DNA of 12,613 bases from Acetofilamentum sp. GTDB lineage: Bacteria; Bacteroidota; Bacteroidia; Bacteroidales; JAFGUD01. The DNA lies in NCBI GenBank assembly GCA_020722645.1, contig DYKL01000068.1:1-12613 (forward strand), in the 5' to 3' direction. The stretch's first letter is position 1, and each line of letters starts with the position of its first letter. The notes under the pieces are model-generated. The model worked only from the letters and a program-made list of their open reading frames with translations, was not told the origin of the DNA and searched no databases. Positions 1 to 7,448 of this stretch are shown here, piece after piece. The position numbers were made by a program, and so were the translations under genes.

Positions 1-18
1 TTAAATTCAACAATTTTG

Positions 19-49
19 CAAAGATATAAAAACTATACTAAATTAACAA
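19..49 (-). promoter_or_regulatory. Bacteroidota-type promoter firing off the left edge
   Basis: On the minus strand TATCTTTG (26 to 19) matches the Bacteroidota -7 box TAnnTTTG, and a TTG (49 to 47) lies 20 bases upstream, a usual spacing for the -33 element. It lies just downstream of the transglycosylase gene and points out of the window, so it probably drives the next minus-strand gene, which is not visible. This is a motif match only. Confidence 0.45.
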
Positions 50-60
50 TACCAATTTCA

Positions 61-92
61 TTTGCTAATTGACAAATTTGCTAATTGGCACA
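61..92. repeat. Two-copy 16-bp tandem repeat
   Basis: TTTGCTAATTGACAAA (61-76) is followed directly by TTTGCTAATTGGCACA (77-92), with three differences. It lies in the short gap downstream of the transglycosylase gene. No function is visible. Confidence 0.6.
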
Positions 93-103
93 TTTGACTC
101 TGC

Positions 104-1666
104 TTAGTGTTTCTTTTTTATTTTAATTACCTGACCAATTTGAAGTTTTGAAACATCTTCGTCAGAAAAGCTATTTATTTTCATAAGATCTTCGTGGGTA
201 ACACCGTCGAATTTTTGAGCGATTGAATACAAATTATCACCACTTTTGATTGTATAATAAATATAATTTGGATCAAGATTTTGTTGTTGAACTTTTCTGT
301 CACTTGCAATTTGTTGTTTTTGTTCAAATGGCTGATTAGCAATTCCTTGATAATATGAAAGTTTTTTCATCGGAACATAAATAATTAGTTTTTGACCAAT
401 GTCTAATTTGTTGGATTTTAAATTGTTCCAGCATTTTACATCAGTTACCGATACATCAAACCATTCTGCAATAAATGAAAAATTATCGCCTGATTTTACA
501 GAATAAATAACTTGACCTTTTCCTGATAAGTCATAATCAGGGCAGGGTGGAGGAGTGTATGAGTAATTGTAATTCTGATTGTATTTTTGTTGATATGTAT
601 TTGTGTTTTTAACAACAAATTTTTGTGAAAAAATTACAGAATCTTTGTAATCGTATATTTTGTCTTCATTCATAAGATAAGCAGTAATGCTTTCAATAGG
701 TAGTCTTAAAGGATATGGTTTAATATGCCCGGGAATGATGTCAATTTTATATTGTGGATTAAGGTCTCTCAATTGGTCAATTGGTAAACCAAGTACTTCT
801 GAAACTTGCATAAGGTGCAGTGTATCAGTAATCATAACAGTATCTGTATTGATAGGTAATTCTATTGTTGCAGCATAAAAATTATGTTCTTCGGTATAAT
901 TCATAATGTAAGTAATTGCAATAAAAGCAGGTACATAACTTCTTGTTTCTCTTGGAAGAAACTGATAAATTTCCCAAAAATCTGTTTTACCGCCTGAACG
1001 AATAATAGCATTATTTACGTTACGTGCACCGCAGTTGTAGCCAGCTAATGCCAAATTCCAATCTCCAAAAATATCATAAAGGTCTTTTAGATATGAAACT
1101 GCTGCTTTTGTCGATTTCATAGGGTCTCTGCGTTCGTCAATATAACTGTTGATTTCTAAGCCGTATATCTTGCCGGTTGTATAAATAAACTGCCAAATAC
1201 CTGTTGCTCCTAATATTGAAACGGCTCTTGGATTTAATCCAGATTCAATAATCGGAAGATATTTTAATTCAACAGGCATGTTATTTGCCATTAATTCTTC
1301 TTCAAACATCGGGAAATAATATTCTGATAATCCCATAATAGTTGGAATTAAGTATTTTCCATTTTTAAGATATAGTTCAATCCAAGCTCTGACTTGGGGA
1401 TTGTATGAAAGTATCATCGGAGTTGCAATTTTTTTCATTCTTTCTATAACAACCGAGTCTGCTATATCAAAGTAATGTTCATCTGAAAAGATGTCTTTGT
1501 TTTTTTCATATTTGTTTAAAGATGTTTTTACATACCAACCACTTAGCAAACTGTCAATATTTGCTGTTGTTTGAGTTTCTAATGATGTTGTGTTTGTTTG
1601 AGCAAATAAATTAGAACTTAAAGAACTAATTATTAACAAAAACAAGAATAATTTTAATTTTTTCAT
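104..1666 (-). CDS. mltD: MltD-like membrane-associated lytic transglycosylase with LysM domains
   Basis: A 520-residue exported enzyme predicted to cleave the MurNAc-GlcNAc bond of peptidoglycan in the periplasm, leaving 1,6-anhydromuropeptides. Residues 1-22 form a signal peptide (KKLK, then a hydrophobic run, ending FAQ). The SLT/lysozyme-like domain covers about 130-260: the IESGLNP motif carries the likely catalytic Glu141, followed by GATGIWQF (153-160) and ALAGYNCGARNVN (206-218). About 276-322 looks like a degenerate LysM-like segment. Two clear LysM peptidoglycan-binding domains follow (about 387-431 and 470-517, each starting with a KSGDN-type motif), joined by a Gln-rich linker. 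The gene is last in the parA-parB-DUF5683 block, an arrangement common in Bacteroidota. AnmK, which recycles products of such enzymes, lies about 3.6 kb away on the other strand. The family call is firm; the mltD symbol is by resemblance. Confidence 0.93.
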   Translation of the reverse strand: MKKLKLFLFLLIISSLSSNLFAQTNTTSLETQTTANIDSLLSGWYVKTSLNKYEKNKDIFSDEHYFDIADSVVIERMKKIATPMILSYNPQVRAWIELYLKNGKYLIPTIMGLSEYYFPMFEEELMANNMPVELKYLPIIESGLNPRAVSILGATGIWQFIYTTGKIYGLEINSYIDERRDPMKSTKAAVSYLKDLYDIFGDWNLALAGYNCGARNVNNAIIRSGGKTDFWEIYQFLPRETRSYVPAFIAITYIMNYTEEHNFYAATIELPINTDTVMITDTLHLMQVSEVLGLPIDQLRDLNPQYKIDIIPGHIKPYPLRLPIESITAYLMNEDKIYDYKDSVIFSQKFVVKNTNTYQQKYNQNYNYSYTPPPCPDYDLSGKGQVIYSVKSGDNFSFIAEWFDVSVTDVKCWNNLKSNKLDIGQKLIIYVPMKKLSYYQGIANQPFEQKQQIASDRKVQQQNLDPNYIYYTIKSGDNLYSIAQKFDGVTHEDLMKINSFSDEDVSKLQIGQVIKIKKKH

Positions 1667-1713
1667 TGCAATTTTTTTTAATTATACTATAAAATCTGTT
1701 CAATTATTTTTTA

Positions 1714-1721
1714 CAAAAATA
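1714..1721 (-). promoter_or_regulatory. -7 box upstream of the transglycosylase gene
   Basis: TATTTTTG on the minus strand fits TAnnTTTG and would give a leader of roughly 40 bases before the ATG at 1666. No well-spaced TTG was found upstream, so the call rests on the -7 box alone. Confidence 0.35.
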
Positions 1722-1738
1722 CAAGTTTTATTCCAATT

Positions 1739-2326
1739 TTAAAAAAACGAACTTTTTTTGATTTGATCGTATTTAAAGTTAAATTTCATATTTACAGAAA
1801 AATAATTCTGTCCCATAAAATTGTTTACGGAAGGATAGATATTGACTGAAAGGTCTTCAGAAACGTCAAAGTTTGAAAGTTCTGCATCTACATAAGCGTC
1901 TATAATATTAAGCGTCCAGAATATTATGCCGGCAAAAGCAAATAAATCACGTGAGCGTCTGTTTTCGTTTAAACTGGTTTTTAATTTTGAAACATCGTAT
2001 ATTCCGCTTAAAGTAGTATCGTTGGGGTTTATTAAATAATATTGTCCAAGTGAATCAATATCGAAAAGACTGATGTCATAGTAATATTTTTTGTATTCTT
2101 TATGAAATTTATCCACATTGTAGACTATTGGTACAAAACCACCCCAAATAATAGGAGTTTTCCAGTATTTACGATTATAAATTTGTCCTGTGCCGGGAGC
2201 AACGGTTGATAAAATCACAGCTACTTTCGGATTTCTATGTGTTTTGACTTTTTTTAAGGTGTCTTCCTGTGTATAAGCCTGATTTATCGCTAATAAAAAA
2301 ATGATTATATATAAAAATTTTTTCAT
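1739..2326 (-). CDS. DUF5683 family envelope protein
   Basis: A 195-residue protein of unknown biochemical role. It starts with a signal peptide (MKKFLYIIIFLLAINQAYTQ, 1-20). The family hallmark follows: a small-residue hydrophobic stretch with PGTGQIYNRKYWKTPI at about 44-59, next to a second hydrophobic stretch (WGGFVPIVY). The middle is Tyr- and Asp-rich, and another hydrophobic segment (about 128-145) precedes a beta-like C-terminus ending in aromatic residues. DUF5683 genes commonly lie directly after parB in Bacteroidota, as here, but the reason is not known. It appears to have its own promoter, placed against the parB terminator. The family call is good; the function is open. Confidence 0.85.
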   Translation of the reverse strand: MKKFLYIIIFLLAINQAYTQEDTLKKVKTHRNPKVAVILSTVAPGTGQIYNRKYWKTPIIWGGFVPIVYNVDKFHKEYKKYYYDISLFDIDSLGQYYLINPNDTTLSGIYDVSKLKTSLNENRRSRDLFAFAGIIFWTLNIIDAYVDAELSNFDVSEDLSVNIYPSVNNFMGQNYFSVNMKFNFKYDQIKKSSFF

Positions 2327-2354
2327 AAATATATCAACAATTAATAAATTACTG

Positions 2355-2362
2355 CAAATATA
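2355..2362 (-). promoter_or_regulatory. -7 box for the DUF5683 gene
   Basis: TATATTTG on the minus strand fits TAnnTTTG. It directly abuts the T-run of the parB terminator hairpin, so termination of one unit and start of the next are packed into about 45 bases. No well-spaced -33 TTG is visible. Confidence 0.4.
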
Positions 2363-2364
2363 AA

Positions 2365-2400
2365 AAAAAGAGCAGAATAAAATTATTATCTGCTCTTTTT
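2365..2400 (-). terminator. Intrinsic terminator after parB (may work both ways)
   Basis: A perfect 12-bp inverted repeat, AAAAAGAGCAGA (2365-2376) with TCTGCTCTTTTT (2389-2400), encloses a 12-base AT-rich loop. A T-run follows on the minus strand (2369 to 2362). It sits 17 bases beyond the parB stop codon. The A and T arms are symmetrical, so it could also stop plus-strand transcripts. Confidence 0.8.
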
Positions 2401-2416
2401 TAAATGTTTTTTATTT

Positions 2417-3298
2417 TTAGTTTAGTGAATTTAAAAGTTTCTGCAAATTTTCTTCTGATTCAAAATCAATTATCAGCTTTCCTTTACCGTTTTTAGCCAT
2501 TTTGATATCAACTTTTGTATCTAATTTTTTTGAAAAATCGTTTTTTATATCAACGATATATTCGGGGACTTCAAATTTTGAAGTTGATGAAGATATTTTT
2601 GGTGTAATAACAGCCTCTACTTCTTCTTGTGTCTTTTTAACAGATAAACCGGCAGATAGAATTTTGTAGAATATTTTTAACAAATTATGTTTATCTTCAA
2701 TAATACCTGCAAGAATTTTAGCGTGTCCCATAGAGATTTTTGAAGCTCTAAGAGCAGCTTGAATTTCGGGTGGCAGGTTTAGTAATCTCATATAATTTGC
2801 AACGGTAGAGCGTCCTTTACCGGTTCTTTCGCTTAAACTGTCTTGTGTAAGATTACATTCTTCCATCAGTCTTTGGTAGGTAATAGCAATTTCTATCGGA
2901 TTAAGATTTTCGCGTTGGATATTTTCAACCAAAGCCATTTCAAGCATTTCCTGGTCGTTGGCATCTCTTACAAAAGCCGGGATTTTTTCTAACCCTGCCA
3001 TTTTAGATGCTCTCAAACGTCTTTCGCCTGAAATCAGCTGGAATTTATTATCTTTAATTTTTCTAACAGTAATTGGTTGGATAATCCCTAACTGTTTTAT
3101 AGATTCTGAAAGTTCGATTAAAGCCTGTTCATCAAACTGAGAACGAGGTTGAAAAGGATTTGTATCTATATCATTTACATCAATTTCTGCAATATTGCCT
3201 GTTTTTATTGCTTCTTCTATTGTTTTGGCCGGTGTATATGTTGATTCGGGTATTAAAGCCCCTAATCCTTTACCTAATCTTATATCTTTTTTTGACAT
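2417..3298 (-). CDS. parB: ParB/Spo0J chromosome-partitioning protein
   Basis: A 293-residue ParB of normal chromosomal length. It should bind parS sites, act as a CTP-dependent DNA clamp and stimulate ParA. The N-terminus has the Bacteroidota-type KKDIRLGKGLGALIP start that probably contacts ParA. NPFQPR (47-52) opens the ParB N domain, GERRLR (91-96) is the C motif of the CTP pocket, and ENIQREN (125-131) lies in the region that recognises the next monomer. A helix-turn-helix follows at about 150-171 (LTQDSLSERTGKGRSTVANY), then the C-terminal dimerisation region. The start lies 11 bases after the parA stop, so the two genes are surely co-transcribed. An intrinsic terminator follows. Confidence 0.97.
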   Translation of the reverse strand: MSKKDIRLGKGLGALIPESTYTPAKTIEEAIKTGNIAEIDVNDIDTNPFQPRSQFDEQALIELSESIKQLGIIQPITVRKIKDNKFQLISGERRLRASKMAGLEKIPAFVRDANDQEMLEMALVENIQRENLNPIEIAITYQRLMEECNLTQDSLSERTGKGRSTVANYMRLLNLPPEIQAALRASKISMGHAKILAGIIEDKHNLLKIFYKILSAGLSVKKTQEEVEAVITPKISSSTSKFEVPEYIVDIKNDFSKKLDTKVDIKMAKNGKGKLIIDFESEENLQKLLNSLN

Positions 3299-3309
3299 TA
3301 TTATTTTTT

Positions 3310-4074
3310 TTATTGATTTTTCTTCAAAATTTCTTCTGCAAGGTTAAGATAATTTATTGAACCTTTTGATTTTGCATCATAAACAATTACCGGTTCTCCG
3401 TGGCTAGGGGCTTCTGTAAGTCTTATGTTTCTTTGTACTATTGTATCAAACACAAGGCTTTGGAAATGTTTTTGAACCTCTTCTGCTACTAGGTTTGATA
3501 GTTTCAAACGCGGGTCGTACATTGTAAGTAAAAATCCTTCGATTTGAAGTTCTGGGTTTAACCCGTTCTGAATCATTTTAATGGTATTGAGCAGTTTGCC
3601 AAGCCCTTCCAATGCAAAATATTCACATTGCACAGGTATGATTACAGAATCTGCTGCTGTAAGTGCATTAAGAGTAAGCAGACCTAATGATGGAGAACAG
3701 TCGATTAATATATAATCATAATCATTTTTAAATTTTTCGATAATCGATTTAAAAATTCGTTCGCGGTTTTCAAAATTAAGCATTTCTATTTCTGCACCAA
3801 CTAAATCTATGTGAGACGGAAGTATAAAAAGTCCTTCAATTTTGGTTTTGATAATAGCTTTTTTTGCATCTTCACCGTTAATAACACATTCGTATATACT
3901 GGTTTCAATTTCACGAGGATCAAAGCCTAAACCGGAAGTTGAGTTTGCTTGTGGGTCAGCGTCTATTATTAACGTTTTTTTCTCTAATACAGCTAGACTT
4001 GCTCCCAAATTAATTGATGTTGTGGTTTTTCCAACTCCACCTTTTTGATTTGCTATTGCTATTGTTTTTGACAT
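3310..4074 (-). CDS. parA: ParA/Soj chromosome-partitioning ATPase
   Basis: A 254-residue ParA/MinD-type ATPase that works with ParB to segregate origins. The deviant Walker A motif KGGVGKTT is at residues 11-18, LIIDADPQANST follows at about 37-48, and DYILIDCSPSLGLLT forms the Walker B region. The reading frame is open for 32 codons further upstream (to 4170), but I chose the ATG at 4074. MSKTIAIANQKGG is where the family's first beta strand begins, the upstream residues resemble no domain, and a purine-rich AAGGAAAA and a -7 box lie just before this ATG. The parB start follows 11 bases downstream. Confidence 0.96.
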   Translation of the reverse strand: MSKTIAIANQKGGVGKTTTSINLGASLAVLEKKTLIIDADPQANSTSGLGFDPREIETSIYECVINGEDAKKAIIKTKIEGLFILPSHIDLVGAEIEMLNFENRERIFKSIIEKFKNDYDYILIDCSPSLGLLTLNALTAADSVIIPVQCEYFALEGLGKLLNTIKMIQNGLNPELQIEGFLLTMYDPRLKLSNLVAEEVQKHFQSLVFDTIVQRNIRLTEAPSHGEPVIVYDAKSKGSINYLNLAEEILKKNQ

Positions 4075-4100
4075 TATTTTCCTTTTTAATAAAATTTTTG

Positions 4101-4127
4101 CAAAAATATAAAAAAAAAGTCTTTCAA
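4101..4127 (-). promoter_or_regulatory. Candidate parAB promoter
   Basis: On the minus strand TATTTTTG (4108 to 4101) matches TAnnTTTG, and TTG (4127 to 4125) lies 16 bases upstream, slightly closer than usual. The predicted leader to the ATG at 4074 is about 20 bases. This supports the shorter parA start. Confidence 0.45.
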
Positions 4128-4134
4128 TAAAAAA

Positions 4135-4154
4135 TGTTCCACGATTTTTCCACA
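4135..4154. promoter_or_regulatory. parS-like half-site next to a DnaA-box-like motif
   Basis: TGTTCCACG (4135-4143) equals one half of a parS palindrome of the TGTTCCACG-TGGAACA kind, but the other half is absent. TTTTCCACA (4146-4154) fits the loose DnaA-box consensus TTWTNCACA. Both lie just upstream of the parAB promoter. They could be chance matches in AT-rich DNA, or a degenerate ParB or DnaA site. Confidence 0.25.
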
Positions 4155-4311
4155 CTAAATAATTTATCATTTGTGAAAATTTTTTAGCTAATTGTTGATA
4201 AAGTGTATAAGTAATTGTTAATTAGATTATTGTTGTTATAGGTTTTGTTAAAAATAATGTGAATATCTATAAGAAATTATTCGTAAAATTTAGTATTTAA
4301 AGAAGAAATTT

Positions 4312-4319
4312 TAAATTTG
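4312..4319 (+). promoter_or_regulatory. -7 box for ybaB/ebfC
   Basis: TAAATTTG fits TAnnTTTG and lies 26 bases before the ATG at 4346, leaving a short leader. No clear TTG is present at the expected distance upstream; TTTAG at 4289-4293 is the closest match. Confidence 0.4.
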
Positions 4320-4345
4320 CAGATATAAACACAAAATAAAAAAAT

Positions 4346-4684
4346 ATGTTTGATGATATTTTAAAAAATTTGTTTAACGAAACAAAACAAAAAATTGAGA
4401 AACAAAAAAAATCATTGTCCGAAATAATAATTGAACATCAAGCAACTGATAATAAGATTTCTATTAAAATAAACGGCGATGGGAAAATTGTAGATTTGAA
4501 AATTTCAGAAGACTTATTAAAAGAAAATCACGAAATGCTTGAAGATTTGTTAGTTGTGAATTTAAACAAAGCAATTGAAAAATTAGACGAAGTCAAAAAT
4601 AAAGAAATGGAAAAAATTAAAGGTGAAGCTGTTCCTAATATTGATGAGTTGTTTAATTCTTTTATAAGTGATGAAGAGGAGTAA
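4346..4684 (+). CDS. ybaB: YbaB/EbfC family nucleoid-associated protein
   Basis: A 112-residue acidic and lysine-rich protein with the YbaB fold. An N-terminal amphipathic helix (about 1-31) is followed by a beta-hairpin core (KISIKINGDGKIVDLKISEDLL, about 38-59) and a long C-terminal helix (about 62-95). Family members form dimers that bind DNA and act as nucleoid proteins. The length is close to the family norm of about 100-110. The last residues (SFISDEEE) are strongly acidic. In many bacteria ybaB lies in the dnaX-recR region; here it is divergent from parAB, which fits a chromosome-organisation role. Start and stop are unambiguous. Confidence 0.88.
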   Translation: MFDDILKNLFNETKQKIEKQKKSLSEIIIEHQATDNKISIKINGDGKIVDLKISEDLLKENHEMLEDLLVVNLNKAIEKLDEVKNKEMEKIKGEAVPNIDELFNSFISDEEE

Positions 4685-4686
4685 AT

Positions 4687-4802
4687 CAGTTTATTGAGTT
4701 ATCGAGTTTCAAATTTATCAAGTTATCGAGTTTTCGTGTTTGTCAGACTGAGAGTAGTCGAAGTCGAGTTATTAAGTTATTGAGTAGTTAGTTATCGAGT
4801 TG
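4687..4802. repeat. Degenerate short tandem and dispersed repeats
   Basis: The gap after ybaB is built from variants of AGTTATCGAGTT (for example near 4698, 4719, 4766 and 4790). They surround GTCAGACTGAGAGTAGTCGA (4742-4761), which resembles repeats scattered through many Bacteroidota genomes. No coding potential was seen. The function is unknown. Confidence 0.6.
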
Positions 4803-4833
4803 TAATAATTATTGATTATTTTAATAAAAATAT

Positions 4834-5295
4834 ATGAAAAAACACATAAGTTTATTTGTAATGGCTGTTTTATTTTCGGCTTGTTCGGTAGATTACAAAC
4901 CTAATGGAGTTATTCCGAATGAAGATGACCCAATTGAGAATATTTTCCCCGAATCAATAAATGAAATGCAATCAAAAGTACAGCTTGAATTTATGAACGA
5001 TTCTTGTCGGTCTATTTCTGCCAGTTATGGTGATAATGATATTATTTATTATCAAATTATTCTTGTCAACGAAGATTTTTACGATGCAAAAAAATGTGCT
5101 GAGGATTATATTTTACCGAAGTTTGAAAAATCCGGCAATTTTAAAACCAATTACAAGGGTTTTTTATATTATTCTTCCGATGAAACAATAGAGATGTCGG
5201 CTTGGTATATAGAAAACTATGTTTTTTTAATGAAAACTCATATTGATTATTTAGAATTGGCTATAGAAAATAATTACTACCTGACGTTATTATAG
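4834..5295 (+). CDS. Small lipoprotein of unknown function
   Basis: A 153-residue protein I do not recognise. MKKHISLFVMAVLFSAC ends in a lipobox-like LFSAC, so Cys17 should be lipidated and the protein anchored to a membrane. The mature part is acidic and has no further hydrophobic segment. A single compact domain is likely, with repeated Tyr, Ile and Asn residues and a beta-rich look (DNDIIYYQIILVNEDFY, then KSGNFKTNYKGFLYYSS). The gene ends 4 bases before anmK, so the two are probably co-transcribed, but nothing else ties it to cell-wall recycling. The N-terminal signal is clear; the role is open. Confidence 0.75.
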   Translation: MKKHISLFVMAVLFSACSVDYKPNGVIPNEDDPIENIFPESINEMQSKVQLEFMNDSCRSISASYGDNDIIYYQIILVNEDFYDAKKCAEDYILPKFEKSGNFKTNYKGFLYYSSDETIEMSAWYIENYVFLMKTHIDYLELAIENNYYLTLL

Positions 5296-5299
5296 AATT

Positions 5300-6343
5300 A
5301 TGGAGTTTTTTGTTATCGGTTTGATGTCCGGTACATCACTCGACGGCTTGGACATTGCATATTGCCATTTTAAATATAGTGATAAATGGAGTTTTGAGAT
5401 TTTAAAAGCTGAAACTGTCGCTTATGATGAAGATTTAATCAATCGACTTAGAAATAGTACGAATTTATCAGCATATCAATTTGTTAAATTACATAAAGAT
5501 TTGGGAGATTTCATTGGAAATGAAGTCAATAAGTTTAAAAATGGACTAAAAGTCGATTTTATAGCTTCACACGGACATACTTCATTTCATTTACCAGAAG
5601 AAAGAATTAATTTTCAACTCGGCAACGGAGCTACAATTGCGGCAATAACTAAAATGCCCGTAATTTGCGACTTCCGTAGTCTTGATATTGCTCTTAACGG
5701 TCAAGGTGCTCCTTTGGTGCCTGTTGGTGACAAATTGCTTTTTTCTGACTATGACGCATTGCTTAATATTGGCGGTTTTGCGAATGTTTCTTTTGTTAAA
5801 AATTTTGTAATTGCTTACGACATTTCACCTGCAAATTTTGCATTAAATTTTTTTGTACGTAAAATTGGGCTTGAATATGATAAAAATGGTGATATTGGAA
5901 GGCAAAGTAAATCTGATGAACAATTAGTCGAAAAATTAAATTCTTTGCATTTTTATAAAACAAAAAGTCCCAAATCTTTGTCAGACCATTGGTTTTATGA
6001 GACATTTTTAAAAGCTGTTGATGAACAAAAATATTCGTTAAATGAGATAATTGCTTCTCTTTATGAACACATTTCAACCCAAATATCGGAGGAATTAAAT
6101 AAAAAAAAAGTTAAAAAATGCCTTATTACTGGCGGAGGTGCATATAATATTTTTTTAGTAGATTTGATAAAATCAAAAACAACTGCTGAAATTGTAATTC
6201 CAGATAAAATTATTGTTGAGTATAAAGAAGCCTTGATTTTTGCTTTTCTGGGTCTTTTGAGGTGGATACAACAACCCAATTGTCTGTCGAGTGTAACTGG
6301 AGCGGATTATGATAATATCGGCGGCAGTATTTATTTGGGTTGA
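5300..6343 (+). CDS. anmK: Anhydro-N-acetylmuramic acid kinase
   Basis: A 347-residue cytoplasmic ASKHA-fold kinase. It hydrolyses the anhydro ring of 1,6-anhydro-MurNAc and phosphorylates it to MurNAc-6-phosphate for wall recycling. GLMSGTSLDGLDIAY (7-21) is the signature phosphate-binding start. HGHTSFH (91-97) and LLNIGGFANVS (154-164) follow, then DISPAN (174-179), where most family members read DTGPGN; the likely catalytic Asp174 is kept. LITGGGAYN lies near the C-terminus. Length is slightly short but normal for the family. It follows the small lipoprotein gene with a 4-base gap. The variant DISPAN motif is unusual but the frame is intact throughout. Confidence 0.95.
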   Translation: MEFFVIGLMSGTSLDGLDIAYCHFKYSDKWSFEILKAETVAYDEDLINRLRNSTNLSAYQFVKLHKDLGDFIGNEVNKFKNGLKVDFIASHGHTSFHLPEERINFQLGNGATIAAITKMPVICDFRSLDIALNGQGAPLVPVGDKLLFSDYDALLNIGGFANVSFVKNFVIAYDISPANFALNFFVRKIGLEYDKNGDIGRQSKSDEQLVEKLNSLHFYKTKSPKSLSDHWFYETFLKAVDEQKYSLNEIIASLYEHISTQISEELNKKKVKKCLITGGGAYNIFLVDLIKSKTTAEIVIPDKIIVEYKEALIFAFLGLLRWIQQPNCLSSVTGADYDNIGGSIYLG

Positions 6344-6419
6344 TTTTTGAAAAACTTTTAATCATCTTTACTTTTTTGGAGTTGTTATCCGAAAACACTA
6401 TAAATCAACTAATTATTAA

Positions 6420-6440
6420 ATTCGGATTCCAAATCCGAAT
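6420..6440. repeat. Perfect 9-bp hairpin
   Basis: ATTCGGATT (6420-6428) and AATCCGAAT (6432-6440) form a perfect 9-bp stem with a 3-base loop. It lies between the anmK stop and the old ccsB stop at 6467. There is no T-run on either strand, so a simple intrinsic terminator is doubtful. It may be a dispersed palindromic repeat or a transcript-end stabiliser. Confidence 0.6.
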
Positions 6441-6516
6441 CAGCAGAATAAAAAATTTTATAGCTTTTAGTATAAATTATCTTGTTTTTGAGTTTTTTGC
6501 CACCTTTTTATTAGAT

Positions 6517-6665
6517 CAATAGTTCGGTATATTTTGAAGTAATTCGTTAATATTCAGCAAATTGATTTTGTACGTGTAACAAATTAGTAATTGATTGAAA
6601 ATCAATAATTTGCTTCCTTCGTTATCTCTCAGGATGACGCTAATTGAAAAATTAACGAATTATTG
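6517..6665. mobile_element. 149-bp MITE-like element, copy 1 (inserted in ccsB)
   Basis: It begins CAATAGTTCGGTAT and ends ATTAACGAATTATTG. The two ends are imperfect inverted repeats (15 of 19 positions). It is flanked on both sides by TTAGAT (6511-6516 and 6666-6671), a 6-bp target duplication. Inside, TAATTCGTTAAT (6540-6551) is the exact complement of 6651-6662, and ATTGATT-GAA-AATCAAT makes a second small hairpin. There is no ORF for a transposase, so movement would need an enzyme encoded elsewhere. It differs from copy 2 at about 5 positions and from copy 3 at about 17. It sits inside the 3' end of ccsB and supplies that gene's present stop codon. Confidence 0.9.
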
Positions 6666-7426
6666 TTAGATAAGAAAATAATAATATTATACCTAATCCA
6701 TAGAAAATAAAAAAAACAATATGTTAACGGATTTTTTGTAATTGCTAAATTTGCATACAAAACATCATTTTTTTCATCGTAAGAAAATTTTTCCAAAGTA
6801 AGCTGTATTCCTTTTTTGAAAAGCGGTTTGAAAATAAAAGCATCTCCTTTTATTATAGTATCATTACTATTAATCAATAGTACAGAAGTGTAATTTTCTT
6901 TGTAATGAAAATTGTCTTTTGTTCTGTGAAGTCTGGATTTTTTTTCTTTTGTGAATATTTCTTTATCATCAATAAAATTTATTTTTTCAACTTTAAGATA
7001 AAAATTATCTTTAAATTCGAAAACTTCACCTTCTGTCAGTTTTATATTGCTGAATTTGTATCCTATTAGCAATGATAATGCGTGGATTAATAAAATCATA
7101 ATAAAAATAAAATGTAATGTAAACAACGAAAATGAACGAAAATTTTTCGCTTTTACAAATTTTTTCAACAAATTATCCCATGTACACAAAATTAAATTTA
7201 AACCGAATAATACAGCAACAACGCACAAAATTAAAAACCAAATAAGCAGTAATGTGTGGTTTGAACTTTTGTAGAAAAACCAATCTCTGATAATAAATTC
7301 GTTCATTTGTTTAAGCTCGGTGTAAACAGAATCTGAATTTGACATCAAAATACCCCAGAATAATATCAAAACAAGCGAAATGAGAAGAATTACTGTGAAT
7401 TTAAGTGAACTTAGGAATTTATACAT
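6629..7426 (-). pseudogene. CcsB/ResB-like cytochrome c biogenesis protein, damaged C-terminus
   Basis: The readable frame gives 265 residues. An N-terminal membrane segment (about 9-28) is followed by two more (about 58-84 and 100-125), then a periplasmic beta-rich domain from about 130, as in ResB/CcsB proteins of System II cytochrome c maturation. After KNPLTY the frame leaves the expected last membrane helix. Dropping one T from the T8 run (6716 to 6709) restores FFIFYGLGIILLFSYL, a good helix. The MITE then interrupts the gene. Rejoining across it gives a basic tail beginning IKRWQKTQ that stops at 6467. As read now, the last 12 residues are encoded by the MITE. It lies 22 bases downstream of ccsA. 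Loss of the final helix probably impairs function, unless the T-run is a sequencing error. Confidence 0.8.
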
Positions 7427-7448
7427 TTGTGAATTATGTGGGTTAAAT

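Noticed and set aside
4075..4170. N-terminal extension of ParA to 4170
   Set aside because: The extension has no family counterpart and would place the promoter box and the parS-like motif inside the gene; ATG 4074 matches the usual ParA start.
6340..6522. Open frame of 60 codons on the plus strand after anmK
   Set aside because: It overlaps the anmK stop, the 9-bp hairpin, the reconstructed ccsB tail and the MITE edge; the composition looks like translated AT-rich intergenic DNA and there is no family resemblance.
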